In this document: positions 1 through 11,796 of the stretch, piece after piece | Layout of the letters: each line of letters begins with the position of its first letter | Position numbering within the stretch: the stretch's first letter is position 1 | Assembly: GCA_037954235.1 (NCBI GenBank) | Contig: JBBMOA010000009.1 | Coordinates: 22,439,126-22,503,125, forward strand | Direction: 5' to 3' | DNA length: 64,000 nt | Origin: Aulostomus chinensis | Lineage: Eukaryota; Chordata; Actinopteri; Syngnathiformes; Aulostomidae | The notes under the pieces: generated by a model | What the model saw: only the letters and a program-made list of their open reading frames with translations | The model's database searches: none | What the model was told of the DNA's origin: nothing | Program-made: the position numbers and the translations under genes

Positions 1-705
1 GCGTCCACCTTTTTTGATGTGGGTGTGTCTGTTCCTACTCAGGCCAGGAGGTGAAACAAAATGTCAAATGTTTACATTTTAATCAGGATGATCTTTAAGA
101 TGATCTTTGTGTTCTCGAAGTTTGTTGTGTTTCTTAAATCCATGCATTCATTTATTATTATGATAAATCTTCTCCAATATGGTTTCACATGACAAAAGGG
201 TTGAAGGAATTCAAAGTAGACCGAGTTCCAGTTTTATTTACAGTATCATACATAAATCTACAATATTACAGCCATTTGATTTCTTTGGTTTTGTCCTGCC
301 TGCCATTGCAAATCATGTACTAATGATAAAAGTAAATTTAAAAAATATATTACTTATGAAAACACTTGAACATGAAGTCTTCATGCCAGCACAAACACCA
401 GCTAAAACCATTACAAGTGTGTATCGAATCATCATTGTTAGATTAAGTCTCTATTGATCTGAAATGGCAACGGGAATCACACACCTTCCATGCTCACACA
501 CGTGTAGGGTAGTGGTTTCAAAAGAAAAAAGGAAAATCAAAGCAGCAGGATGTAAAGTAGTAAGTTGAACAACCTGAAGTGTGAGACATGTAGTCTGGCA
601 AATAAAACTGTAAAAAAAAAAAAAAAAAAAATTGTAAATATCAAACTGCTCCCGCTAAAAACAAGAGTCTTGTTTTCCTTCTATCAGTCCAGGTATGACG
701 GACCA
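1..705 (-). other. b3gnt7 3' UTR and downstream flank
   Basis: Non-coding sequence after the b3gnt7 stop codon. A canonical AATAAA lies on the minus strand at 233-238 and a second possible one at 151-156, giving a 3' UTR of roughly 450-550 nt. An A-run on the plus strand (about 613-630) is a simple repeat within it. I see no other gene. Confidence 0.55.
233..238 (-). terminator. candidate polyadenylation signal of b3gnt7
   Basis: AATAAA on the minus strand (TTTATT on the plus strand), about 470 nt downstream of the b3gnt7 stop codon. The sequence match is exact; its use is inferred. Confidence 0.45.
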
Positions 706-1941
706 TCATACCGACGTCCTTTGCGCGCAGACCAGCTCCTCATTGTGCACCACGCTCCACATCCGCAGTAGCTCTTGTGCGCTCAGTTTGTGGACCACTA
801 TTAGGTTTTTGTAGAAGCAGGGCTCCATGTTCATGGAGCTCACCCTGCGCCGGGTGATGCCGAAGGTCCTGAAGCCCGTGTGCATCTCGGGGGTCAGGTG
901 GAGCTTCTGCAGACACATGCCTAAAAACACATCATCGATTGGGTACAACTCTAGATCCTCCGAGACCACGAAGAGCCTCCTGGCGAGTTGGGAGGACATG
1001 AGAAACCCCCCACCTCCCACATAGGGTGGGTATGGCTTATCGTACAGTTCTTTAGGGATGTAGTATTTGCTTTGCCGGTTTCGGATGGGGATTGCCTTCG
1101 AGATGGTGTCCCCTATAAACAATTCGGCCTCCTTGTGGTCCTCCACCTTGAAACCAATGAGTTCCAGCAGGTTGTGTGTGTTCACAAACACGTCATCATC
1201 TCCTTTGAAGATGAACTGCACACCGGAGCAGTAAATATCAAACCATTTGAGAAAGTTGACCTCTTTCAGGGTCAGGTTGAAGAAGGTGTCCATGAAGTCC
1301 CACTGCAAGATGTCCCCGTAAATCAGGTCCTCAAACTCGATCAGTTTCTGAAGGTTCTTGATGTCTTTGCCAGTCGTTGGGCTCCCAAGTAGAAATAAAG
1401 TTTTGATCTTCTTCCCATCCACCGTGTGCTCTTTGCCCCAGGTTTGGCGCACCGCCTCCCGCCGGTCGTGCTGCTCGATAACGGACTTGACCACCATGAG
1501 GAGGTGCACCTCCCCGTCCGTGCACTTCTCCGGGTGGTTGATGAGCATCGGGAAGTACCTGCAGTGTCTGTGCAGGACGAATTGGTGAAACCTAGGGTCC
1601 AGTCGGCGGAACCAGTCCTTGCTCCTCACCGTGGCGTCTTCGCTGCAGTTGAGAATCTGCGCGTCCCAGAACCGAGTCCCGTTGGAGACGCGCTGCGCAT
1701 CCAAAGTGGTGGCGAGCGCCGGAGAGTTCGAGCTCGCCAAAGTCCCTTTCAAAACCGTCTTTTTGAATGAAAAACATTCTGACCCGCACCAGCCGGTAGT
1801 CCTTACATGTTTCACCCCGACCCCGTATTTCTCCGCCACTTTTAACTTGTGGATCATCAGGAAAGACGCAAAGACGAGAGACAGACTGAGGAGAGGCTTC
1901 AGCAGCGCACCGAGCCGCTTTCTCCGGAAAATGTGATCCAT
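706..1941 (-). CDS. b3gnt7: UDP-GlcNAc:betaGal beta-1,3-N-acetylglucosaminyltransferase 7
   Basis: Type II Golgi glycosyltransferase of family GT31. The known B3GNT7 activity adds beta-1,3-GlcNAc to galactose, extending poly-N-acetyllactosamine/keratan-type chains. The 411-aa frame (human about 401) shows a basic cytoplasmic tail, one membrane anchor at about residues 12-31, a stem, and a lumenal catalytic domain. GT31 motifs are REAVRQTW (161-168), the metal-binding DDD (248-250, in FKGDDDVFVN), the GGGGF loop (309-313) and ELYPIDDVFLGMCL (331-344). N-glycosylation sequons lie at N87, N98 and N222. The stretch HRHCRYFPMLINHPEKC (124-140) closely resembles B3GNT7 rather than other B3GNTs. I start at the ATG at 1941, with A at -3 and G at +4. 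The frame stays open three codons further to a GTG, which is not a plausible eukaryotic start. A CAG-type acceptor just upstream leaves room for a short 5' coding exon. The frame is intact. Confidence 0.93.
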   Translation of the reverse strand: MDHIFRRKRLGALLKPLLSLSLVFASFLMIHKLKVAEKYGVGVKHVRTTGWCGSECFSFKKTVLKGTLASSNSPALATTLDAQRVSNGTRFWDAQILNCSEDATVRSKDWFRRLDPRFHQFVLHRHCRYFPMLINHPEKCTDGEVHLLMVVKSVIEQHDRREAVRQTWGKEHTVDGKKIKTLFLLGSPTTGKDIKNLQKLIEFEDLIYGDILQWDFMDTFFNLTLKEVNFLKWFDIYCSGVQFIFKGDDDVFVNTHNLLELIGFKVEDHKEAELFIGDTISKAIPIRNRQSKYYIPKELYDKPYPPYVGGGGFLMSSQLARRLFVVSEDLELYPIDDVFLGMCLQKLHLTPEMHTGFRTFGITRRRVSSMNMEPCFYKNLIVVHKLSAQELLRMWSVVHNEELVCAQRTSV

Positions 1942-3949
1942 TATTCTCACTGTGGCTGCCGGAGACCCTCAAATGGTGCACCTTTCTCGGTCATCGTGCT
2001 TCACAGCTGCGCGTCTGAGTAGAGGACACCACCGAGGCCGACCTTCTTCATTTGGACACCCAAGGATGTGTCCTCGTCTACATGAGAGCGCTGACACTGA
2101 CGTGGCCCCGGGGCCCCCTCTGACCATGACGGCGCTCCGTGGCGTCACAGATCAGCTCTCAGAGTGCTGAAAGACCACGACTGATACGTAGCGTGACTCC
2201 GGACATCCTCTGCTGCCTGTCTCCGATCAGAGTGACCGGAGACTTGCTGCTGTCTTACCCATACACTCCCCTGCACACACACCCTCCTACCAACCCCTCC
2301 CCCTCATGACACACAGGTGTCCACAACATCGTAACCTAATAATTTGGCCATTTTCACTCATTTCATAGTTGGAGTTGATGCAGAAATGGATTAATAAAGA
2401 CTCTAGAATTCACCTCCTCAACACTTAAGAAGATGTTTAGAATTTCAGATAAAGGAAGATGCCTTTCCTGCATGGCTGCATAGAAACGGATACCAGATGC
2501 ACTGACAGACTCATCCCCACATGGAACAACTCAGGTGGGGATAAGAGGAAGGGGGAACGGTGCCTCTCACTATCGCAATGCTGCTTCATCTTAGCAATGG
2601 CATCAAAAAAAAGGAAATCAGTGTGGTGACAGCTGGAGGAATTTCTAATTGTTGCAGTTTATACTTTAATTCGTTGTGGAACTAGTAGCCTGCATTGTTG
2701 TTGGTAAAGATTTTTACAATTTTATTTTTTGGGGGCCAGGCACATTCTTACTGCTTCTAACAATGCAGCCATTTCTACCCTATATGGAATATTTATAATG
2801 TTTAATATGCCATAGGTATGGACAACGTTATTGTTTGTCCCTCCATAAAACCAAGGCCTTTGGCGCACTCTAGTGGACATTTTGTGTAACTTATTTGGGA
2901 ATTTTAGTTGGGCTTTCTAGAAATTGTTTGGTCAAAAACGGTTCTTCCCGTTCCATCTGTTGCATGTTTGCAGAGTTCAACCCAGAAGATTGTTGTAACA
3001 TTCAAGTGTCTGTTTTCTTTACGCTCACTGATAATCAGATTCCAAGAGCAGGGCCTATAAGCAGGGTTTTTGACAAATATTTTGGAAGCTGATTGCGGTC
3101 TAAAATTCAGCAAGTATAAAGTTATATTTTGTGGCCTTTACTGGAGAAAACAGTGGGAGTGGAGCGTTGAGAGACAGAGACGTGCAAAGAAAGGCTCCCA
3201 CACACCGACTGGTCTGCTCCAAATAACGTTTTGTTGTACTTGTTACATTGAAAATAAAGTATCTTGTCTTATTTAACAATTCAATATTTATTCAAATAAA
3301 TGCTGTGAATCTAACTTGCTATACAAAATGTAATGTTTTGAATAGTGTAATATTATATTGCAACTTATGGCAGCTGAAGGAGTCTGTCATTATGTTTTGC
3401 AACTGTCAGGTCCTCGTGTCCTGCTTCTTCATACCTGTTTCATTTAATAGAATGCGCTGATTGCAGTTCAAGATGTGAAATGAAAAATGTGTACATATTC
3501 ATTGCAAAATCATTTTTCTACACAATCTGAGACACACTTTGTAGTATTTCAGTGTATTTCCTATAAATTTATGTCTGGATGGGGTCTTAAAGTAAAACCA
3601 TGCAAACAATGTTTTTTTATTATAAAAGTTTTTTCATTTTTTTTTAAACTGTGTCTTTGTTCATTAGAACAAGTTAACAACTGCAGTACAAGACACTGAG
3701 ACGTCTACCAGAGATAGAAGAGTATTCAATAGGTCCTCTCCACGGCAGCCATCTTGACGTGTCACAGCAGGGGGAAGATGAGTGTCACAGTTTGAACTAG
3801 TTTGGGTGTCAGGGCTGTAACAGCAAACCGGGACGTGTATTCCAAAGGACTGACCCACCTTAAAGGAACTGGGCCATAATTACTGTGATTAGTTTCAGCT
3901 GTGTTTACCCTGCGATGTCATGTCATGTCATTTGCGTCTTAACCACGGA
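1942..3949. other. intergenic spacer between divergent b3gnt7 and C1orf174 homologue
   Basis: The first 300 bases (about 1942-2250) are CpG-rich and probably hold the b3gnt7 leader and promoter. The rest is AT-rich unique sequence. It includes a GGCGCACTCTAGTGG element near 2859 that weakly resembles a CTCF site on the minus strand. No supported coding sequence was found. Confidence 0.4.
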
Positions 3950-4304
3950 CATTTACGCTCCCGTAATGAACTGTAGAGACAAACTCAAACAGTAAAAGCA
4001 GACGACGAAGCATCCAAGAGGCGGCCGGCATCAGCGGCGAGTTCACGGGAGGTCAACGACGTCTCTCCGCCCGCCCAAGGCGGTTTAAGTAACCTTGAGG
4101 CACGTGACAGCCTGTGACGTAGCCACGCTCTGCCCTCCGCGTGAACCTCCGCAGGAAACGCGGAGAGGCGTCTCGAGGCCCAGACAGACGACGACGACGC
4201 CACATTGGGAAGAAAACATACTTGTTTATGGCCGCGTTATTAGCGGACAAGATATTAGAAAACCTTTACGTCGGCGGGGGATTTGATTGGAATCGCGACA
4301 GATT
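3950..4304 (+). promoter_or_regulatory. CpG-rich promoter and leader of the C1orf174 homologue
   Basis: This stretch is conspicuously rich in CG dinucleotides compared with its flanks and ends at the inferred start codon at 4305. It has no TATA box at a sensible place and contains a palindromic E-box at 4101-4108. It looks like a housekeeping-type CpG promoter. The transcription start cannot be placed from sequence alone. Confidence 0.5.
4101..4108 (+). promoter_or_regulatory. E-box CACGTGAC (USF/TFE type)
   Basis: Exact CACGTGAC in the CpG-rich promoter, about 200 bp upstream of the start codon. USF and MiT/TFE factors are known to bind this class of site. A TGACG half-CRE follows within 15 bp. 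Function is inferred. Confidence 0.35.
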
Positions 4305-7300
4305 ATGCGCAAGGTACGTGTCGGACGGTGCTTTTGAGTCCCTCGGCTACTGGTTTCTCCTCGCTACCGTGCTAGCTGCATTAGCTTGTAGTTATGTTGA
4401 GAGGGCGAGTGGGGGAAAAAAAAAAACTCGCTCGGGTTCACGTGCATTTGGCCCGGTGTAGAGCCGTTTGAAAGCTACAGACAGAGACGATAGCGTTTAA
4501 CGTTTGAGGTCGTGGTTGTCTGTTCACGTCAGTGTGAATTTGTCCAGGTTGTTCAGTAGTAGCTACAAGGGCGCTGTTAGGATCGCAGCCCGGAGTTCAG
4601 ATCGATACTTTACGGCACTCAGCTGTGACAGGAAACGGTTAAGTGCTGCTGTGGAATATTTTCTAATGTAATATTCATATTCGGGTATTGTCCTGTGGGC
4701 CTTTGCATGAACACACCTTGGAATAAGGCCGCCCTCTTTACCCCTACTCACGTTACTGATTGTCTGGAAGGCTGCTTGCTGTATGACCCCGTAGACAGGT
4801 AACTATTTAGCCAAGCTGGCCTTATATTGCTGTTAATTAATAATCTTAAGAGGACGCCAAATACACAAGACATGGCCTGTCCTGAGGCATTAGTTTCAGA
4901 CTCTTTGAAATTAGTTAATAAAACAGAAAAAAACCCTAATCTTCTTCATCACTTACCCATATCTTTTAACCCAAACACATTTTTGCATGATGCCCTTTGA
5001 TAACTTTTATTCAGTAATCTGCATAGTAGCTTTAAGACCCAAGATAAATGCAACAATTTACAGCCTTGTTTTGGAGGTGCAGTTATTATCTCAAAGTAGG
5101 ATACAGGAGCCCATCTTGAGAAAGAAATATCAAGGTTTTTTAGCCTTATTTGCTAACATTTAGCCCTGTTGTAGCTTATCAGCTGCTGATTGTGCCTCTG
5201 TTTATGGCTCCAGTCCTGTTATGCTCCTGCACGTTACCCAGCTGACTGTTTATCTGCCATCCCTCCACCTATCAACAAACTTGATATCACCTTACGAAAC
5301 CAATCTTCCTTTCTACTTTCCACTAAGTGAAGAGGAGTTTTGTACTGTCTGGACTTATCTGTGTCTGATTCTGCATTTCCTCAAAGTCGATGTGCTAGAA
5401 TTAAACCGTGTGATAGGAATAATTTTTGAGGCAGTCCAGGAACGTTAGACAACTCTGTTGTCAACATACTTGCATATTTAGTTGGAAAGTTTTTGTAAAT
5501 AGTTGTACGATGGGATGGATAAAACAACGTCCAATACCAGTCAACCATCTCTTTGTGTAGGGCCGTGTTTCTGAATTCTGGTTGGCATTAGCAAGGTTAG
5601 TTAATGAAGCATTTGGAGCTGAAAAGCTGATTTGTAATGGCCTTAGAGCTGGTGAGATTAGGGCAGCTGACACCCTCGTGGTTGGAAAAAATAAACCTTT
5701 ACAGTAACATGCTCCTGTAACAATCCACGTGATGTTGATTTGCAGATGCCTGGTCAACTCAACAGCTTGAAGTCCAGAAAGAGGAAGAGGAGCTCCGCTG
5801 CCAAACACTCCAGAAAGGTTGATATTATCTTTATGTACTTTGCTGCTGTTGCTACCAGGAAGTGGAAAATGTGCTTCACATTGCTATTTTGTCGTTTGTG
5901 AGACCATTTCATCAATTTAGGTTATAAATAAAACTCTGTTGCTGCTGCCAGGAATTTATGATAATGGCAGTAGGATTGCAACATACTAAGAGCTGCCTTT
6001 ATTGCAAAAATAGTTACCATAATCCATTTTAATGACCTTTGAAGGAATTAAAATCAAACAACTAAATAGTTTTGCAAACAAGATGAGTTTGCACAGCTGA
6101 GATTCTGTTAAGTTGCATTTTTGGAAGAGAAATGTTGTAGTTTAATAAATGCAGATGATATGATAACCATCCTTGTTCATAGGCACTACAATTTTCAGTG
6201 AAGAAGAACTCAATTTGTCATGGGGGGCTCATGTTACACACACACACTCACACACACACACACACATACAATATTGTGTGTGTGTATTTGATCAATGTTA
6301 TATAATAAAGTATATAATATGAAGCCAATGTAGACAGTTTTCTCAAACCACATAGAGAAGGTCTGACTTCGTCTACTATTGCCTACATTCACTGTTTACG
6401 TTGCTATGTTTCTCCTTAAGGAAGGCTCACTCACACTCAAAATGTTTAGGTGGAAGTTAAAACATCACATATGGTCAAAGGAAGGCTCTTATCACATGGG
6501 TTCAGTAAAATAACTTTGAAGAAAAGGTTTTCATTAAGTACACATTTCAGTATGTCATAATGCAGCTGTACAGATCATTTTTGAAGTATTCTGACCGTAG
6601 CCTCACTCTAACCCTGGTCTTTGACTCTGTCACAGGCATCTTTTAAGAGGAGGAGATGTGTGAAAGTCCCAAAGATGTGCTCAGCACCAGAGAGCAGTTC
6701 AGTCATGAGTGAGTACAGTAAAGCAGCGAGTCACCTGGAGAGACTGTCGCCCATCAGCTGTGAATGCCTTCAGTCTGCTGGCAGGAGGAGATGCTTAGCT
6801 TCACCAGCGCTTGAAGGACAGGAGGGCAAAGAGAATGACCTGAGGATGGGACTGGATTTGGACGGCCGCAGATTGTACGGAGTGCCGGACAAACAGGGTG
6901 CTGAGGATATGGACTTTGATGAACTGGGCAAAAACATTTTCCCGGACGATGACAGTAACCAGATTCTACCTGTGGAGTATTTCTTTGGAAATCTGGACAG
7001 TGTGCAGGTGAGGCATTTTGGGAGAGGGTGGCCACCCCACACTTATCCACAGGGCACAAAACAAGCCCACTGACCGTAATGGCAAAGAGCCTGGCTCGCT
7101 GGTATAGCAAGATTAGACACATGCTAGGGCTACACTACTGCCATGGGCTCTAGAAGGCATATCGAGGTAATCTTCTTTCTAAGATGGTTCACTCTCCCCT
7201 CCTCTTCTCTGCACAAACATTAAGCTGTGTTCATGTGATCTGACTTCAGAACAGTCTATTACTGTATCAGTCACATTCAGGCAACTTGAAGCCACACAAA

Positions 7301-8841
7301 CTGTTGATTTAACATTCTTTCATTCAGTTGTGATGAGACAAGAAATCTGAGCAGAAAAAATGGTACAGAAAAAAGGAACTTCTTTGTCTAAACCCAGTAA
7401 TGATGAGCAGTGGTCGTGAATCGTGCGCAATGTTTCAGCATCATTGCAGTACCGCAATGTAATTTGTCATCATATAATTCAATGAGTTTGCAATGAAGGC
7501 GAAACATCAGGACAGTACATCACAAATTCCCACCAGACCACACAAGCCTTAATAATCTTCATATCCTTGAATTTCCCAGAGGGTTAATACGATCAAAAGT
7601 GCCACCATCTATCAAAACGAGGGGTAATATGTTAAAAGGCCTGGTCAATAAATCAGTAGCAATTTGCAACTTGTTCATTGAAATGCGGATGGTTTGTTTT
7701 AGATTAAATGAGTGCAACTGCAAACCACCATGAATGTGCCTATTGTTCAGGTAATGCTAATATCAGGTTTGAGGCAGTATGAGCTATGCAGTCTGTTTGA
7801 ATCCTGGTCTAAACAGAGAGGCCTGCAAATAAATGATTGAAAAGTTATGTGAGACAATCGCCTTCCGACTTCGGGGAAAAAAGTCTTGCTCATATTTTAT
7901 CAAGAATTGTGAAGCCTGGCTGCATACTCAACTGTTGTGACAACACAATCCCTTCATCAGGTTCAGGATGTTTTCCTGGTCAATTTCAGAGCCGGTCTAA
8001 AAGTCAGGGTGTATAGTTAACCTTTCCATGAATGCACAAGTATTTACCCGGATGCAAAATGCATTACCAACAATTTGTGCAGTTCATTGATGTCACTGCA
8101 CAAACTGATTCAGCCCTCAGACCCTGACGTTAGAGCGGGAGTGGCGTTCTCCCAGCACTATTTAGAATAAGCAACTTGATCCTGACTAAATAATCTCAAC
8201 TCAAGCTTCACTTACTGGCTTGTTCCGGACCTTTTGACTACACCCCAAACAACTTTGAACTTTCTCACGTTTTCAACTCCTCGTGATTTCCGGGAAGTCA
8301 GGGGATGTGTGTCTGCTGCTGAGAGCCGTGCGAGATGCTGCAAAGCTTTTAAACTTGCAAGTGAAGATTTTCTAGCCAACAGCACTTCAAAAACAGAATT
8401 GTCCAGCATACCTGAAAGATGTCTGCGAATGAAATGTTTGCTTGCCGCTCGCTTTTCCAGTTAATGTAATCAACCCCCTCCTGCCTCAGAGACGTATCCT
8501 CACAGCTTGAGTCCTGCAGAAGTGACCATAGTGATGACTACCTTTAACCTCCACCGCTGTAAATGTGGCAGTTTTAACAGTTAGATTTTTGATTGGTGTT
8601 CCTGTGGAAACAGCTGTGTTGAAAGCATCATAAACATCTTGCTTTCCTCTTGCAGGACTTTCCTCAAAGAGCGCCAAGGACGACTTCCCATGTGCAGAAG
8701 AAAAGGAGGCGGCATTATTATGCACGAGATGACAGCGAGGCTGAGGAGGAAGCGGAGGAGGAGGAGGAGGAGGAGGAGGAGGAGGAGGAGGAGGAGGGCT
8801 TTAGTAGCATGCAGCAAGATGACAGAGAGGACCCTTTGTGA
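4305..8841 (+). CDS. c1orf174: UPF0688 protein, C1orf174 homologue (4 exons)
   Basis: Coding exons are 4305-4313, 5746-5817, 6636-7007 and 8656-8841 (stop TGA). All introns are GT-AG and phase 0, giving 212 aa against about 243 in human. Exon 1 holds only the codons for Met-Arg-Lys. The N-terminus is strongly basic (SRKRKRSS, residues 13-20; FKRRRC, 30-35). The family signature PDDDSNQ followed by LPVEYFFGN ends exon 3 (about 130-147), matching human DDDSNQPMPVSRFFGN. Exon 4 has KKRRRHYYARDD and then a 14-Glu run where the human protein ends in poly-Asp. The basic clusters suggest nuclear localisation; the molecular function is unknown in the family. It converges on dffb. An alternative start is the ATG that opens exon 2 (5746), which would remove only three residues. 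Identity rests on the DDDSNQ/FFGN block and the overall charge layout. Confidence 0.85.
6236..6266 (+). repeat. (CA)n microsatellite with inverted (TG)n
   Basis: CA tract in C1orf174 intron 2, followed at about 6275-6286 by a short TG tract. Confidence 0.9.
8725..8797 (+). repeat. GAG/GGA trinucleotide tract encoding poly-Glu in C1orf174 exon 4
   Basis: A nearly pure GAG/GCG repeat inside the last coding exon. In frame it gives EAEEEA followed by 14 Glu. The low codon diversity suggests a length-variable coding microsatellite, a position where the human protein also has an acidic run (Asp). Confidence 0.8.
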
Positions 8842-9769
8842 GGAGTAACTGCACTGATGAACCTTTCAGCACTTACAAAAAAGAAACTGCCAAATGCAAC
8901 CAAGAGCTCCAACTCTGCAAGTATTGGAAGTGGATATGAACTTCCTGTAGCTGTTGCTAGGCTGTCAGACACGTCACGTCCAAGTCCAACTCGCCACCAG
9001 TTACTCACAGCATCCTTAAGTGACTCGACTCAACTCCAACACTGGAGCATCTTAGAGTATGTCGAAGTCAACCAGCTCTCCAACTTGGAAAAAAAAATTT
9101 TCTTGAGGTGAATCAGAAAAGCCCTCTAATGCACAAAAATTACCAAATTGTTTGTGACATTTGGATATTGTTTTTAAATTAGCTATGTTTATATGATTAA
9201 CGCAGCTACTATTGATGTATTTCTTGTTTTATTATTTATTGCTGCGTTAACGTTCACACACACCCTGGTGCAGTGAGTGTGTGCTGACGTAGCACTTTAT
9301 GAGGGCCAAATCCGTCGATGTAATTTGAGTGCCAAATTTGCAGTTTGAGATTATTAGCCTTTATAAATGTCAGCTGGCTCCACATTGGTTTGTTTAAATG
9401 TAAAATATAGTAAAAGTTGCATGTTAACAAAAATCAGCAGTGACACATTTCATCTTCTGGTTTTGGAAGGTGCTAAAGGTGCTGTGTGTGAGGTTCGGCC
9501 AGCGGTCGAAGTCACTATATAGAATGGAGCATGTTAGCAGAGTGTCCGGGGGGGGGTCATCTTTATTTTAGGAAATGGGACAACACTGACTTGGCAAACA
9601 CCTAACCACTTGTCATTGCTCAATCTGGTAAGCGCACGCAGCTCCATATGCTATCGCCACTTAAGCTAACTAGTTATGGGTTAATTGCCTGGCTAACCAC
9701 CATATTTGAGCAAAATGCTTATTCATAGCGTTTTATTCACAATTGATTTAATTTACTTTCACTTGGGTG

Positions 9770-9775
9770 AATAAA
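9770..9775 (+). terminator. candidate polyadenylation signal of the C1orf174 homologue
   Basis: AATAAA about 930 nt after the stop codon at 8841, on the same strand. The sequence match is exact; its use is inferred. Another AATAAA occurs near 11320, beyond the expected end. Confidence 0.4.
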
Positions 9776-10002
9776 GCTTCACAAGTATAATTTGCATCAA
9801 ACTAGGGATGAGCATTTGAAGAAGTTTCCAGTCTATCATTAATTTGTGTATATTAAATGCGTCAGCATGCTCCCACATTACATTCTGCTGTCTTAATGTT
9901 AACTTCGAGGCAGCCAAGCTGAAGAACCAGTTCCAGTGCAACATTGAAGTCATTTGAACTGAAACGTTTAATGCAGAATTGGGCTAATGTGCAACAACTT
10001 AC

Positions 10003-10221
10003 TGAGTCTGACTCCACGTTCTTCTGGAGCATATCTCCCACTCTTCTGTAGATGTTGCTTATTTGGTCCAAAATGGTGGCAGCTCGTTTGTCAGAGTCTT
10101 GCTGAATATTGTTTTCTCTCTCCCGGTTTGTCGCTGCTATGTCTTGTAATTGATTGCATTGCATCAAGACACACAACCTTGCTGATGCAAATGTCAGATC
10201 AGTCAATTCATGATCGATCAT
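10003..10221 (-). CDS. unidentified open frame, possible first coding exon
   Basis: I do not recognise this frame. The ATG at 10221 has an in-frame TGA five codons upstream. The 73-codon reading ends exactly at a GTAAGT donor-like site (10002-9997 on the minus strand) in phase 0. Without splicing it continues to a stop at 9862 (119 aa). The translated composition is unusually protein-like for this window. It is helix-favouring and charged (NRERENN, QQDSDKRAATILDQ, YRRVGDMLQKN) and suggests a short coiled coil. I found no convincing second exon downstream, and homology is untested, so this may be chance. Confidence 0.22.
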
Positions 10222-11514
10222 TGGTTTTCCTGCTCATACCTCATAAGACTGTTAAGTCCCCTGCATGCAGCGATATTGCTATGCTAATTGTTAGCACAAG
10301 TTCATTACGCAAAATGCTAGCATGGACTCATTCTACATATATCAGGAAGCAACAGTGTAATGCTAAGTATGAGCTCATATTCCCAGGTACTTGAAGTACG
10401 TACACACTGTCACTTCCTGATAGGCCTCAGTGTCAATAACTAATCATACAGCTGAAATTCAGTTCGCCTGCAAAGTGACTGGTATGTCAAGTGGTGCTGC
10501 TGTGTGTCGGTGTTGGAGCATTGCAGACAGACCTGCACGTACCCGCAGCAGATCAGGCAGTAACATGCTGTTTGTCAAGTTCCACAGTGAGGAATGAAGG
10601 TCTTTACAGTCTAGAGGTCTTGTTTTTCGAGTGAGAGTAAGAGGGAGCGTGAGGTGAACATATGCACCCAATCACAGTCTGAGGCAGAGCGAGGGGTCCG
10701 GAGTCGAGCTGCTGCTGTCCTGCTCTACATTGACCCCACCACAGAGGCACAGAATGGTATTACAAGATGGACCAGCACTTAGCAAAGATACATAAAGCAC
10801 CTTTTAATGTAGATACTCATGCCAAAGGAGTTTAAAATGAGAGCACTTAATATCAGAGGTTCTTTGTTTATGATTGTAAAGTGTCTACTATTGTCAGTTC
10901 ATAATTGTTTTTTTCTTGGCAGCTTCTTAACATACACATCTGTGTATATATACACACGTACCTGAATGCAGAGGTTATAGTGTGAACATGATAAAACGAC
11001 CCATGGAGAAAAAAAAATTCAAGGCAAAATCTGATCATTTTGGCTGGATTCTTAGTCATGTGATTGTGAGGTTACTAGCAGTTGCTCTAGTGGTATTAAC
11101 ATCTGTTGGTAGTTTTTAGTTGGATTGTTATGACCATCCATTCATGTGTTTTATATATATATATAAAAATATTTTGTACTGTCTTAAATCCATGCCTTCA
11201 TGCTAAATGCTTTTCATATTTTTCTATGCAACTTTCTGACTGAGTGGAATGCCTCATAAATTAAACTGCCATTGTAATCCATTAATGCCTCATACGTCAC
11301 CATGCCAAGACTAAGAACAAATAAATGGTTTTCATGACTTTAAAAAGGTCTTGCTAATTTTTAATAGCATTGTGTATCTGTCACATCTCTCCAGGGAAAA
11401 CTGGCTCAGAGGCAGTACATCATAGTTGATTCAAATAATGAGGTTCAAAAGACAAATCACCATGTCAGTCTATAATCATACGATGTATGATTTTGACAAA
11501 ATTGATCATTGTCA

Positions 11515-11710
11515 AGGGGCTGCACAGTGGTGCAGTGGTCAGCACTGTCGCCTCACAGCAAGAAGGTTCCGGGTTCGAGTCCTGGCTCGGGCGCGGGATC
11601 TTTCTGTGTGGAGTCTGCATGTTCTCCCCGTGCCTGCGTGGGTTCTCTCCGGGTACTCCGGCTTCCTCCCACCGTCCAAAGACATGCAATTTGGGGACTA
11701 GGCTGATTGA

Positions 11711-11796
<86 letters not shown>

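Larger units (their letters stand above)
8842..11502. other. 3' UTR and spacer between convergent C1orf174 homologue and dffb
   Basis: The first 900 bases are probably the C1orf174 3' UTR. The rest holds a G-run at about 9549-9556, a short (TA)n near 11153-11165, and one open minus-strand frame (10003-10221) listed separately. Nothing else looks coding. Confidence 0.4.

Noticed and set aside
4141..4461. 106-codon plus frame in the CpG promoter
   Set aside because: Overlaps the C1orf174 leader and first splice site, shows no domain, and CG-rich sequence is naturally poor in stop codons.
8581..9008. Minus-strand frames with Leu or Ser runs
   Set aside because: Shadows of the GAG repeat in C1orf174 exon 4.
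11530..11590. tRNA-like sequence with pol III boxes (also at 52501-52565)
   Set aside because: These are heads of SINEs with bodies, tails and target duplications; no intact cloverleaf tRNA gene is supported.
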